Shown here in pieces: positions 40,803 through 49,283 of a stretch of 64,000 nt of DNA (its first letter is position 1; the number at the start of each line of letters is the position of its first letter). Source of the stretch: Azospirillum lipoferum (lineage in GTDB: Bacteria; Pseudomonadota; Alphaproteobacteria; Azospirillales; Azospirillaceae); contig NZ_JALJXJ010000015.1 of NCBI RefSeq assembly GCF_024170005.1, positions 143,896 to 207,895 of the forward strand, written 5' to 3'. The position numbers were made by a program, and so were the translations under genes. Under the pieces are notes generated by a model. That model had not been told where the DNA came from and did not search any database. It worked only from the letters and a program-made list of their open reading frames with translations.

Positions 40803-42632
40803 ATGGTCGGCATCCGAACCCGCAACTGGACACTCGACCCGGCCGACCGCATCGCCGAGCTGGAGCGTGAGAATGCCAAGCTCCAGCGCATCAACAAGGT
40901 TCTGATGGACCGTGTCGAGCGGTCGATGGACTTCCAGGGCGGCGCCTTCTCGCTGTTCCAGACCGCCATCGTGCTGGAACAGAAGATCCGCGAACGCACG
41001 CTGGAGCTGGAGCGCGCCCTGCACAAGCTGGAGGACAGCAACCGCGACCTCGCCCGCGCCAAGGAGCTGGCGGACACCATGCGCACCCGCCTGTTCGAGG
41101 CGATCGAGTCGGTGAACGAGGGGTTCGCCCTGTTCGACTCCGCCGACCGGCTGGTGCTGTGCAACCGCAAATACCTGTCCTACTGGCCGTCGGTGGCGGG
41201 CCGCATCCAGGCCGGGATCCGCTTCAACGATCTGGTCGCCATGGTCGCCGCCGCCGGTGCCGTCAGCGAGCCGCCGCCCGACGTCTGGCTGCGCGAACGG
41301 ATGGAGCATCGCCACGACCTGAAGGGCGTCTTCCTCAATCGGCTGTCCGATGGCCGCTGGATCCAGGTGAACGAGCGGCGCACCCGCGACGGCGGCATCG
41401 TCGGTGTCTATACCGACATCACCGTCATCAAGCATGAGGAGGAGCGGCGGCGCGAATCCGAACAGGCGGAGAAATCCGCCCTGATGACGCTGAACGACCA
41501 GCTCCAGCAGGCGAAATCCCAGGCCGATCAGGCCAACCTGTCCAAGACCCGCTTCATCGCCGCCGCCAGCCATGACCTGCTGCAACCGCTGAACGCCGCC
41601 CGCCTGTTCGTCTCGGCGCTGGCCGACCTGGAACAGCCGGATGCCAATGCCGAACTGGTCGAGAATATCGATGTCGCCCTGGCGTCGGTCGAGGATCTGC
41701 TGTCGGCGCTGCTCGACATCTCCAAGCTCGACGCCGGGGCGGTAACGCCGGAGGTCACTGACTTCCCGTTGCGCGGCATCCTGGCGCCGCTCGCCACCGA
41801 ATATGCCGCGGTGGCGGCGGAGCGGGGCATCGACCTGAAGGTGGTGGGATCGGGGGCGGTGGTGCGCAGCGACATGCGGCTGCTGCGCCGGATCGTGCAG
41901 AATTTCCTGTCCAACGCGCTGCGTTATGTCCAGGGCGGCCGGGTGGTGGTCGGCTGCCGCCGGACCGGCGACGGCATCCGGATCGAGGTTTGGGACAACG
42001 GCCCCGGCATCCCGCGCGACAAGATCGCCGAGATCTTCCAGGAGTTCCGCCGCCTCGACACCCCCGTCACCAAGGGACGTGACCGCGGCATGGGGCTGGG
42101 GCTCGCCATCGTCGACCGCGTCGCCCGCATGCTGGGTCACCCCATCACCGTGCGGTCGGAGCCGGGCCGCGGCTCCGTCTTCGCCGTCACCGTGCCGCGC
42201 GGGACCGAGCGCCGCGCCGTCCGCCCGGCCAGCGTCGCCGCAAGGCCGATGATGAACCGGCTGGCCGGCACCTCGGTGCTGGTGCTGGACAACGAGCCGG
42301 CGGTGGTGGCGGGGATGGAGGCGCTGCTGCGCGGCTGGGCCTGCGACGTGGTGTCGGCCACCAACGGCGACGAGGCTTTGGCCCTGCTGTCCGGCATGCC
42401 GCAGCCACCGGACCTGCTGATCGCCGACTATCACCTCGACGACGGGGCGCTCGGCGTCAACGAGGTGGCGCGGCTGCGCGCTGCCTGCGGCCGCATCCTG
42501 CCCGCCGTGATCGTCACCGCCAACCGCACGCCCGAACTGGCGGACGAGGCCAAGGCGGCCGGCTGTCTGGTGCTGAACAAGCCGGTGAAGCCGGCACAGC
42601 TGCGCGCGGTGATGTCGGGACTGGTGGGATAA
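40803..42632 (+). CDS. nahK: NahK-type hybrid histidine kinase
   Basis: The 609-residue protein has an N-terminal coiled coil with a leucine heptad pattern (AELERENAKLQRINKVLMDR). A PAS-like domain follows (FEAIESVNEGFALFDSADRL). The HisKA box is RFIAAASHDLLQPLNAARLF with His257. The ATPase domain has NFLSNALRYVQGG, WDNGPGIPRD and GMGLGLAIVDRVARML. The C-terminal receiver has Asp542 in LLIADYHLDDG. It has no membrane segment. NahK family kinases are controlled by NO-bound NosP and feed a phosphorelay to biofilm or cyclic-di-GMP outputs; the Hpt partner is not in this window. Confidence 0.9.
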   Translation: MVGIRTRNWTLDPADRIAELERENAKLQRINKVLMDRVERSMDFQGGAFSLFQTAIVLEQKIRERTLELERALHKLEDSNRDLARAKELADTMRTRLFEAIESVNEGFALFDSADRLVLCNRKYLSYWPSVAGRIQAGIRFNDLVAMVAAAGAVSEPPPDVWLRERMEHRHDLKGVFLNRLSDGRWIQVNERRTRDGGIVGVYTDITVIKHEEERRRESEQAEKSALMTLNDQLQQAKSQADQANLSKTRFIAAASHDLLQPLNAARLFVSALADLEQPDANAELVENIDVALASVEDLLSALLDISKLDAGAVTPEVTDFPLRGILAPLATEYAAVAAERGIDLKVVGSGAVVRSDMRLLRRIVQNFLSNALRYVQGGRVVVGCRRTGDGIRIEVWDNGPGIPRDKIAEIFQEFRRLDTPVTKGRDRGMGLGLAIVDRVARMLGHPITVRSEPGRGSVFAVTVPRGTERRAVRPASVAARPMMNRLAGTSVLVLDNEPAVVAGMEALLRGWACDVVSATNGDEALALLSGMPQPPDLLIADYHLDDGALGVNEVARLRAACGRILPAVIVTANRTPELADEAKAAGCLVLNKPVKPAQLRAVMSGLVG

Positions 42633-42637
42633 GAAAA

Positions 42638-42682
42638 CCGCCGGCAACAGGCATTCCTCATCGGAACGCGCGTCGCCGGCGG
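42638..42682. terminator. Terminator-like stem between convergent genes
   Basis: CCGCCGGC (42638-42645) is inverted at 42675-42682 as GCCGGCGG with a loop of about 29 bases. It lies between the ends of nahK and the pepsin-like gene. There is no strong T tract, so it is weak evidence for a shared end. Confidence 0.35.
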
Positions 42683-42714
42683 GTTGCTACAGGTCCGATC
42701 CGGCCTCGCCGCTG

Positions 42715-43899
42715 TCAGCTGGACTGGGCAGGCAGGCAGAGCTTTCCGTTGGCGAGATCATACAGCACCGGAAATTGCAGGAACATTCCGAGTCCGGTGT
42801 TGACGCAGCCGTTGCCGCGGTCGCCGTTGCCCCAGGCGGTCAGGTCGTCGCACTGTTGGCTTCCGGCGGTGAAATTCATCACCGTCTGACCATCGGTCAG
42901 ATTCAGCACGATGGTGTCGCCGACCGCGGGCTGCATGTTGGTGCCGAGATTGGTCCCTGGATAGAAGGTGGTCTCGGTGGCGCCGGTGTCCATCACATAG
43001 CTGATGTCCGCGGCACTGCCGTAGGGACTGCCGGTGGCCTGCACATAAGCCGTTCCGGTCGCGACCCCTTCCGCATAGGCGTTGATTGTGGCCTTGCTTC
43101 CGAAAAGCTGGGTGTAGGTTCCCGCCGACGGCATGGTGTAGGGCAGCGGGAAGCTGGTCGCCAGCGTGTCGATGCCGCCCAGGATCAGCCGCCCGATCAG
43201 CGTTCCCTTCGGCAGTTCGTCGCCGACATAGGGAACCGTGTTCACGAGATCGACGATGAAGCCGGCTCCATTGTTGTAGAGAAGCTGGGAAAGCACCCCC
43301 AGCATTTCCGGCATGGTGGAGGGCGGTGCATAGGGCGAGGGAAGTTGGTGTTTCAGCGGCAACTGGGGCGCGGACGCGGTGTTCTGCAGGGATACTCCGA
43401 AATCGCCGGAGAAATAGTTGAAGATGGGAAAGGTCGAAACGCTTTCCTGCTGGTCCTTCGGCCGCAGAATGGTATCCACCGCCGCGATGGTTGCCTTGGT
43501 GGTGACCGGGCCGGGACCGGTTTCAGCGAGGAGGGATACGTAAACGTCCCTGGCCTTGCCGAAATAGGTGATGCCGCTGGTGTATTGGGTGAAAACCTCG
43601 CCATGATCGGCGCAGCCGGTCAGCGACGGAAGCTTCCCGCAGTCGGCCCAGAACGCCTTGCCGCCGGTATCGAATTCGAACAGCACCGGATCGGGCAGCT
43701 GTGCCCCGTGCGTCGGTTCGTCCGGCGTGACGATCACCGGAATGCCGACCTTGCGGGCCGAGGGATTGTTCGGGTCGAAGGGAACGATGAACAGCGGAAC
43801 GATGGTGGCGCCGGCGTTCAGGATCTGCTCGCTGGTCAGATTGAGCGGCAACGGCAGCGGAGTGCTGGGCGGTGCCGGCGGAGGAGTGGTTGGGGCCAT
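42715..43899 (-). CDS. Pepsin-like aspartic protease homologue, bilobed (first of pair)
   Basis: The roughly 394-residue protein has a Pro-rich start (MAPTTPPPAPPSTPLPLPLN) and two DTG motifs, in VLFEFDTGGKAFW and in ISYVMDTGATETTFYPG. The latter aligns with the C-lobe AIVDTGTSLLTG of pepsin. TQYTSGITYFGKARDVYVSL corresponds to the pepsin flap (YGTGS...G...DTV). The end, GLGMFLQFPVLYDLANGKLC, matches the pepsin C-terminal VFIRQYYTVFDRANNKVG. Several Cys are present. I see no signal peptide. The ATG at 43899 or a GTG at 43911 may be the start. It is 55 bases downstream of the second homologue. The family is rare in bacteria; activity is inferred. Confidence 0.72.
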   Translation of the reverse strand: MAPTTPPPAPPSTPLPLPLNLTSEQILNAGATIVPLFIVPFDPNNPSARKVGIPVIVTPDEPTHGAQLPDPVLFEFDTGGKAFWADCGKLPSLTGCADHGEVFTQYTSGITYFGKARDVYVSLLAETGPGPVTTKATIAAVDTILRPKDQQESVSTFPIFNYFSGDFGVSLQNTASAPQLPLKHQLPSPYAPPSTMPEMLGVLSQLLYNNGAGFIVDLVNTVPYVGDELPKGTLIGRLILGGIDTLATSFPLPYTMPSAGTYTQLFGSKATINAYAEGVATGTAYVQATGSPYGSAADISYVMDTGATETTFYPGTNLGTNMQPAVGDTIVLNLTDGQTVMNFTAGSQQCDDLTAWGNGDRGNGCVNTGLGMFLQFPVLYDLANGKLCLPAQSS

Positions 43900-43954
43900 G
43901 TTCGGTTCCACGCTTCGGCGATAGGAATGGGGGAATTGGAAAGGAAAGCGTGTG

Positions 43955-45004
43955 TCAGGCGGGATAGGCGGCGTAGCCGACCTGACCGACCTGCGCGTCG
44001 AAATAGAGCTGATAGCTGTTCAGCAGATGGAAGCCGGTGTTGACGAAATTGCCCGCACCGCGAGGCACCAGATATTTGGGCGGGATCACGCCCGGTTCCG
44101 CGTCGGTCGTGAAAACAAAGCTGTCGGCACCCTGGCCGAGCTTCACGGACTCGGAACCGGTGATGCCGAAGCTGTAGCACACCTTGACGGTCGACGGTTC
44201 GACCGGAACCTCGATGGCGATGATCGAGCCCGCCTTGATTTCGCTGTCCAGATTGCCGAGCGGGGATTTCACCATCGCCAAATCGACCCCGGTGTCCATC
44301 AGGATGTCGTAGCTGGTTGTGTCCGTCGGGTTGATGTTGCTCACCCGGAAATAGCCCTTCGGTGTCGTCCACTGGCTGGAGTTGTGGGGCACGGGCGTCT
44401 CGGTGCCTTCGTAGGTCAGCTGTTGGAAGCCGAAGACGCTGCTGCCGAGCTGCTTGGCCGCCAGTTCAGGCGTCAGGCCGAGCCAGATGCCTTTGGTGGT
44501 CAGCAGGAACGAGGGATACATCTCCCCGGTGGGCATCCCGATGAGCGACAGGAACGGATTGCTGGCCAGGACGGGGCGGCCGAAGCCGATTCCGCACATG
44601 TGCGGCGTCTTCTCGACCGCACCGATCGCGGTGATCTGGGTGGTGGCCGCTGCGGCCTTCCCGTCCTGAACGCCGATGCTCAGCGCCGAAATGGTGAAAA
44701 TGAACCCGTGAATATCGTCTTGCGACGGCTGATAGACGACGGTGGTTGGCCCATGAATCTCGACACCCGGCATCAAAGTGCCGGACGTGATTTTGTTCTG
44801 GGCCGCGTCATAGGTATAAACACCGTCCTGGTAAAAGAACGAGGCGGGAAGGACCAGGCCGGTCGATCCCGTATCGAGCTGAACCACCGCATTTCTGGCG
44901 GAAACGCCATCCGATCCCGGGATCTGGATGGCAATGTGGAAAGCGCCCTCATCCCCACCCGCCAGGGGGATTTGGACGGCACTGATCGCGGGGGTGTTCG
45001 ACAT
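43955..45004 (-). CDS. Pepsin-like aspartic protease homologue, bilobed (second of pair)
   Basis: The 349-residue protein carries NAVVQLDTGSTGLVLPASFF, very close to the N-lobe active site of pepsin (FDTGSSNLWVP). The second lobe has SYDILMDTGVDLAMVKSP, and the end FVNTGFHLLNSYQLYFDAQV is placed like the pepsin C-terminal strand. A Tyr in TVVYQPSQDDIHGFIF could be the flap Tyr. There is no signal peptide. AAGGAAA lies seven bases before the ATG at 45004. It is upstream of the other homologue on the same strand, so they are probably one operon. The second-lobe motif is DTGV rather than DTGT/S, so whether it is active is unclear. Confidence 0.72.
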   Translation of the reverse strand: MSNTPAISAVQIPLAGGDEGAFHIAIQIPGSDGVSARNAVVQLDTGSTGLVLPASFFYQDGVYTYDAAQNKITSGTLMPGVEIHGPTTVVYQPSQDDIHGFIFTISALSIGVQDGKAAAATTQITAIGAVEKTPHMCGIGFGRPVLASNPFLSLIGMPTGEMYPSFLLTTKGIWLGLTPELAAKQLGSSVFGFQQLTYEGTETPVPHNSSQWTTPKGYFRVSNINPTDTTSYDILMDTGVDLAMVKSPLGNLDSEIKAGSIIAIEVPVEPSTVKVCYSFGITGSESVKLGQGADSFVFTTDAEPGVIPPKYLVPRGAGNFVNTGFHLLNSYQLYFDAQVGQVGYAAYPA

Positions 45005-45356
45005 TGAAATTTCCTTTCTAAGAAATGAAACATACGAGATCATCTTTTGAGAGAAAACCGTCCGCAACAACCAACCATTTGGATCGAAATCAAACGAAAA
45101 TCATCCTTCCAAATATACATATCTGAGGTTGCAACAACTTTTAAGGTTATTATCGCGCCCTTTCATTGCAAGTCCTGGGTGTCTGATCCGGCCTTGCATT
45201 ACCGGTTGTCGAAACCGGCGCAGTGCGACCTGATAGGATGAAAGCAACCACGAACATTTGATTTACCGGTAACGCCTTTTTGGTGGCGCTGAACCCTGCG
45301 ATGACCGCACGCAATCCCTTTTTGATAAGGACGCGCGACATCGGTTCGGCCCTTGC
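45005..45356. other. AT-rich intergenic region between divergent genes
   Basis: This stretch of about 350 bases has markedly lower GC than its surroundings and no credible ORF. It holds the leader of the pepsin-like operon. One perfect stem is present, CCGGTT (45202-45207) with AACCGG (45213-45218). A palindrome TTACCGGTAA near 45264 is followed by five T. I see no other defined sites. Confidence 0.6.
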
Positions 45357-45385
45357 TTGACTATCTGTAAGTGTCTGCTTACGGT
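45357..45385 (+). promoter_or_regulatory. arsR-type gene promoter with operator, leaderless start
   Basis: TTGACT (45357-45362) and TACGGT (45380-45385) are 17 bases apart. GTAAG (45367-45371) is inverted at CTTAC (45378-45382), overlapping the -10 box, the normal place for ArsR autorepression. The ATG begins at 45391, only five bases after the -10 box, so the transcript should be leaderless; no ribosome site is visible. Confidence 0.7.
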
Positions 45386-45390
45386 TAAGC

Positions 45391-45708
45391 ATGGCTAACG
45401 TTTCAAGTGTCTTCACCGCCCTGTCGGATCCGACCCGCCGCACCGTTCTGGAACGGGTGGCGGAACGGCCGCGGTCGGTCGGGGAGATCGCCGGAACCCT
45501 GCCGGTCAGCCGGCCCGCCGTGTCGCAGCATCTCCAGGTGCTGAAGGCTGCCGGGCTGGTGGTGGACGAGGTGCAGGGGACGCGGCGCATCTACCGCATC
45601 GATCCGGCCGGGCTGGGGACGGTCCGCGCGTGGCTCGACCGCTTCTGGGATGAGGCGCTGGAGGCGTTCAAGGCCGACATCGAGGCTCAACGGGGGACCG
45701 ATTCATGA
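45391..45708 (+). CDS. ArsR-family transcriptional regulator
   Basis: The 105-residue protein is a winged-helix repressor: VFTALSDPTRRTVLERVAER starts it, and the recognition region is VSRPAVSQHLQVLKAAGLVV followed by the wing DEVQGTRRIYRI. It lacks the metal-binding Cys of ArsR/SmtB sensors. It belongs to the subset that is paired with an SRPBCC gene, which here starts inside its stop as ATGA. The pair probably form a small autoregulated operon, as the palindrome over its promoter suggests. Confidence 0.9.
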   Translation: MANVSSVFTALSDPTRRTVLERVAERPRSVGEIAGTLPVSRPAVSQHLQVLKAAGLVVDEVQGTRRIYRIDPAGLGTVRAWLDRFWDEALEAFKADIEAQRGTDS

Positions 45709-46193
45709 CCTTGGACCAGGGGATTCAAGCCATTCAGCCCGCGCCCGTGCGCAAGACCATCCATGTACGGACCACCCCGGACCGCGCCTTCGACGTCTTC
45801 ACCCGCAACATGACGCGCTGGTGGCCGCGCACCCATTCCATTGCCGCTTCGCCGCTGGCCGAGGTGGTGGTGGAACCGCAGGTCGGCGGCCGCTGGTTCG
45901 AGCGGGGAGAGGACGGGTCGGAATGCGACTGGGGCCGGGTGCTGGCCTGGGAGCCGCCGGGCCGTCTGATGCGGGCTTGGCAGATCGATCCGCAATGGCG
46001 CTTCAACCCGGATCTGGTGACCGAGGTCGAACTGCGCTTCACCGCCGACGGCGAGGGCACGCGGGTCGAGCTGGAGCACCGGAACCTGGAGCGTATGGGC
46101 GAGCATGCCGAGGCTGCCCGCGCGGCTTACGATTCGGAGAATGGCTGGAGCGGCCTGCTGGACGGCTTCGCCGCGGCCGCCGACGCCGACTGA
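45705..46193 (+). CDS. SRPBCC (AHSA1-like) domain protein
   Basis: The 162-residue protein has the AHSA1-type fold signature: IHVRTTPDRAFDVFTRNMTR near the start, VVEPQVGGRWFERGEDGSEC, GRVLAWEPPGRLMRAWQI and EVELRFTADGEGTRVELEHR. Such proteins hold a hydrophobic ligand pocket; the ligand here is unknown. It is translationally coupled to the ArsR-type regulator, which probably controls it. Confidence 0.88.
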   Translation: MTLDQGIQAIQPAPVRKTIHVRTTPDRAFDVFTRNMTRWWPRTHSIAASPLAEVVVEPQVGGRWFERGEDGSECDWGRVLAWEPPGRLMRAWQIDPQWRFNPDLVTEVELRFTADGEGTRVELEHRNLERMGEHAEAARAAYDSENGWSGLLDGFAAAADAD

Positions 46194-46371
46194 CGGATGG
46201 CGGGAGCCGGCCCTGGGATTCGAGCCTGGGCCGGCTTCCAACCCTTACGTTTTGTGCATCGCAACACGCTGCCATGTCCAGAATGCAGGGCCGTTCACCG
46301 ACAGCCGGGCGCATATAAGATTACGAGAGCGACGAAGATGCCGCTCCGATCTTCATAAGACGAGGCCTGAG

Positions 46372-46557
46372 GTGATTCACAAAATTCTCGACGCGATCGA
46401 TACCGTCGTCGCGGAGAAACGTCAGAACGGACAGCTTGAAGACTGGCTCAAGAGTGGAGCCGCGCGCCGTTTCTGCGAGAAGATTTCGTCAGAGCGCAAG
46501 CACTATTATCCCGCACTGCTCCTATACTTGGAGCGCAGCGGCGGGAAGCACGTGTGA
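46372..46557 (+). CDS. Small hypothetical protein (61 residues)
   Basis: A GTG at 46372 opens a frame of 61 residues that begins MIHKILDAIDTVVAEKRQNG and ends with LLLYLERSGGKHV. It is charged and predicted helical, with no membrane segment. A terminator follows 19 bases after its stop, which supports a real transcript. I do not recognise it. The upstream open frame overlaps the SRPBCC gene and is spurious. Confidence 0.6.
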   Translation: MIHKILDAIDTVVAEKRQNGQLEDWLKSGAARRFCEKISSERKHYYPALLLYLERSGGKHV

Positions 46558-46575
46558 CAGCATACCGGTAACGGG

Positions 46576-46609
46576 AACGGGCCGCGGCTTTCCGCGGTCC
46601 GCCCGTTTT
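46576..46609 (+). terminator. Rho-independent terminator after the 61-residue ORF
   Basis: AACGGG-CCGCGG (46576-46587) pairs with CCGCGG-TCCG-CCCGTT (46592-46607), with a four-base bulge in the right arm and TTTT in the tail. It ends just before the convergent CoA-transferase gene. Confidence 0.7.
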
Positions 46610-46618
46610 CAAGGGGAC

Positions 46619-48127
46619 CTACTCGGCCGCCAGCGGCGTCGGCATCATGCTGCCGGTCTGCTGGAAGCGGCTGTGCCAGGCGAAGGCCTCCTCCAGCAGG
46701 TGTGGGGTGTGGCCGCCGCGCTGCAAGGCCCGGCGGTGATAGTCGGCCGCCAGCTCGCGGTAGCTGGGGTGGACGCAGTTGCGGATGATGGTTTCCGCCC
46801 GTTCGCGCGGCGCCAGCCCGCGCAGGTCGGCCAGCCCGGCCTCCGTCACCAGCACGTCGACGTCATGCTCGTTGTGGTCGACATGGGTCACCATAGGCAC
46901 GACGCTGGAGATGGCGCCGCTCTTGGCCAGCGACTTGGTGACGAAGATGGCAAGATGGCTGTTGCGGGCGAAATCGCCGGAGCCGCCGATGCCGTTCATC
47001 ATCTGCGTGCCGTTGACATGGGTGGAGTTGACGTTGCCGTAGATGTCGCACTCCAACGCCGTGTTGATGCCGATGACGCCCAGGCGGCGGATCACCTCCG
47101 GATGGTTGGAGATCTCCTGCGGGCGCAGCAGCAGCCGGCCCTTGTAGGAGCCGATCTTCGGCAGCACCTCGGCATATTTGCCGGCGCTGAGCGTGATCGA
47201 GGAGCCGGACGCGAAGTTCAGCTTGCCGGCGTCGAACAGCTCGAAAGTGCTGTCCTGCAACACCTCGCTGTACATGGTCAGGTCGTGGAACGGCCCGTCG
47301 ATCAGCCCGTGCAGCACCGCGTTGGCGATGGTGCCGATGCCGGCCTGCAGCGGCGCCAGCGAGCGCCCCATCCGGCCTTGGCGAACCTCCCGGCCCAGGA
47401 ACTCGATCAGGTGGCCGGCGATGGCGTTGGTCTCGTCATCGGGCGGCAGGATGCTGGCGGAGCTGTCCTGCTTGCGTGTCACTACGATGGCCGCGATCTT
47501 CGACGGGTCGATCGGGATGTAGGGCAGGCCGGCGCGGCTTTCCGCCGTCACCACCGGGATCGGCTCGCGGAAAGGGCGACGGGTCGGGATGTAGACATCG
47601 TGCATTCCTTCCAGATCCAGCGGCTGGGTCAGGTTCAGCTCGATGATTATCTTCTCGGCCAGGATGGCGAAGGTCGCCGAATTGCCGATGGAGGTGGTCG
47701 GCACGATGCCGCCATTTTCGGTGATGGCGCAGGCCTCGATCACCGCGACATCGACCGGTCCCATCTGGCGTGAGCGCAGCAGTTCCACCGTTTCCGACAG
47801 ATGCTGGTCGACGAACATCACCTCGCCGCGGTTGATCGCCTTGCGCAGCACCGGGTCGGCCTGGAAGGGCAGGCGGCGCGACAGCACCCCCGCCTCCGTC
47901 AGGATCCTGTCGACGTCGTTGCCCAGCGAAGCGCCGGTCATCAGCGTGATCTTCAGCTTTTCCGACGCGGCACGTTCGGCCAGCGCCAGCGGCACCGCCT
48001 TGGCGTCACCGGCACGGGTGAAGCCACTCATGCCCACGGTCATGCCGTCCTTGATGAGGAAGGCGGCTTCTTCCGCCGGCACCACCTTGCCCCACAGGGA
48101 TTTCAGGCGGATGCGATCTCGGTACAT
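46619..48127 (-). CDS. Acetyl-CoA hydrolase/succinyl-CoA:acetate CoA-transferase
   Basis: The 502-residue enzyme matches the AarC/Ach1 family, which moves CoA between succinate and acetate or hydrolyses acetyl-CoA. The N-terminal half has VGMSGFTRAGDAKAVPLALA. The second half has the GRSLAPLQAGIGTIANAVL loop and the catalytic Glu in NTALECDIYGNVNSTHV. NGIGGSGDFARN is the CoA-binding loop. AAGGAACG precedes the ATG. It could help the cell tolerate acetate or run a variant TCA cycle. It stands alone, with a 349-base region upstream. Confidence 0.93.
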   Translation of the reverse strand: MYRDRIRLKSLWGKVVPAEEAAFLIKDGMTVGMSGFTRAGDAKAVPLALAERAASEKLKITLMTGASLGNDVDRILTEAGVLSRRLPFQADPVLRKAINRGEVMFVDQHLSETVELLRSRQMGPVDVAVIEACAITENGGIVPTTSIGNSATFAILAEKIIIELNLTQPLDLEGMHDVYIPTRRPFREPIPVVTAESRAGLPYIPIDPSKIAAIVVTRKQDSSASILPPDDETNAIAGHLIEFLGREVRQGRMGRSLAPLQAGIGTIANAVLHGLIDGPFHDLTMYSEVLQDSTFELFDAGKLNFASGSSITLSAGKYAEVLPKIGSYKGRLLLRPQEISNHPEVIRRLGVIGINTALECDIYGNVNSTHVNGTQMMNGIGGSGDFARNSHLAIFVTKSLAKSGAISSVVPMVTHVDHNEHDVDVLVTEAGLADLRGLAPRERAETIIRNCVHPSYRELAADYHRRALQRGGHTPHLLEEAFAWHSRFQQTGSMMPTPLAAE

Positions 48128-48476
48128 CGGGCGTTCCTTTTATGAGTGCTTTTTGGCGAATGGCGAACGATCCGTTCCCATGCGGTCGTATTTCTTGGTT
48201 GAAAATACTCATAGGGAGGTGCTCTCCGGTGCCGCAATTGTTCGTCCGGAATATCAGGCAACGCTCAAGTGAATGGGTGGGCGAATATCGGCGGACTGGT
48301 GCGGAATGCGGACAGGGACTTGGTATGGCTGCGGAGTGATCTGGTGAAACTCAGTTCCGTTACTCGGCATTGGCCCTTTGTTGCCGAACCCACCCTCATG
48401 TGCCCACGGGCTTGTCGATGCCGGGGAGCAGGGCGTACCATCCGCCTACCCAAGCGACCTTGAGGAGTCCGCCGGC
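48128..48476. other. Intergenic region between divergent CoA-transferase and AraC genes
   Basis: About 350 bases with no convincing ORF; a 64-codon frame inside has no ribosome site or family character. It should carry promoters for both divergent genes. The part next to the CoA-transferase gene has an AT-rich segment (GGTTGAAAATACTCATAG near 48198). I see no clear operator or hairpin. Confidence 0.5.
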
Positions 48477-49223
48477 GTGGCGTCCCCGCATCGGCCGACC
48501 GTCAGCACCCGCAGCTATGACGGGCATGAACGGCGGCACACGCATGACCATCACCAGATCGTGCTGCCCATCGCCGGCACCCTCGACATGGAGATCGGCG
48601 GCGCCTGCGGCCGGGTGGGCGACGGGCGCGGGGTTCTGGTGGCGGACGGGGTGCCACACAGCTTCCGCAGCGGCGGGACCAACCGCTTCGTCGTGCTGGA
48701 TGTGCCCGCCGCCGGGCTGATGCCGCAGGCGGCGGTACGCGCCTGCGACGCCTTCTTCGCCATCGACGGTGCGCTGGACGGGCTGGTGCGCTATCTGGCG
48801 GCGGAGGCGGCCGACCGGCCGCTCGATCCGGTGCTGGCCCATCACTCGGCGGGGCTGCTGCTGAGGGCGCTGGAGACCCGCCAGCCACCGCCGCCCGTAT
48901 CGAACGATCCCATCGACCACGCCCTGGCCCTGATGGCGGAGCGTTGCGCCGAACCGTTGACGGTGGCGGAGCTGGCGGAGGCGGCCGGTCTGGCGCCCAG
49001 CCATTTCCATGAACGTTTCCGCGCCCGCACCGGCAGCACCCCGGCCCGCCTGCTGGCCGATCTGCGGCTTGACCGGGCGGAGGCGCTGCTGCGCGACGGG
49101 CAGCTGCCGCTGGCGGAGGTGGCATTGGCGGTGGGCTTCTCCGACCAGAGCGCCCTGACCCGCAGCCTGCGGCGGCGGCGCGGCACCACGCCGGGGGCCG
49201 TGCGGAGATCTGGAGGGATTTAG
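48477..49223 (+). CDS. AraC-family transcriptional regulator with cupin domain
   Basis: The 248-residue protein has an N-terminal cupin-like sensing half (HERRHTHDHHQIVLPIAGTL, with several His). The C-terminal double helix-turn-helix reads LTVAELAEAAGLAPSHFHER and LPLAEVALAVGFSDQSALTR. I chose the GTG at 48477 because GAGGAG lies nine bases upstream; the frame extends 33 codons further back without family character. It is divergent from the CoA-transferase gene. Its target is unknown. Confidence 0.88.
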   Translation: MASPHRPTVSTRSYDGHERRHTHDHHQIVLPIAGTLDMEIGGACGRVGDGRGVLVADGVPHSFRSGGTNRFVVLDVPAAGLMPQAAVRACDAFFAIDGALDGLVRYLAAEAADRPLDPVLAHHSAGLLLRALETRQPPPPVSNDPIDHALALMAERCAEPLTVAELAEAAGLAPSHFHERFRARTGSTPARLLADLRLDRAEALLRDGQLPLAEVALAVGFSDQSALTRSLRRRRGTTPGAVRRSGGI

Positions 49224-49283
49224 CCCCGGTATTTGATGCGGCGGATTCCGGGCGAAGCAGAGTCCGTCCGAGACGATCGCATT

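Noticed and set aside
48269..48463. 64-codon frame between the CoA-transferase and AraC genes
   Set aside because: It has no ribosome site and its composition is that of random GC-rich DNA.
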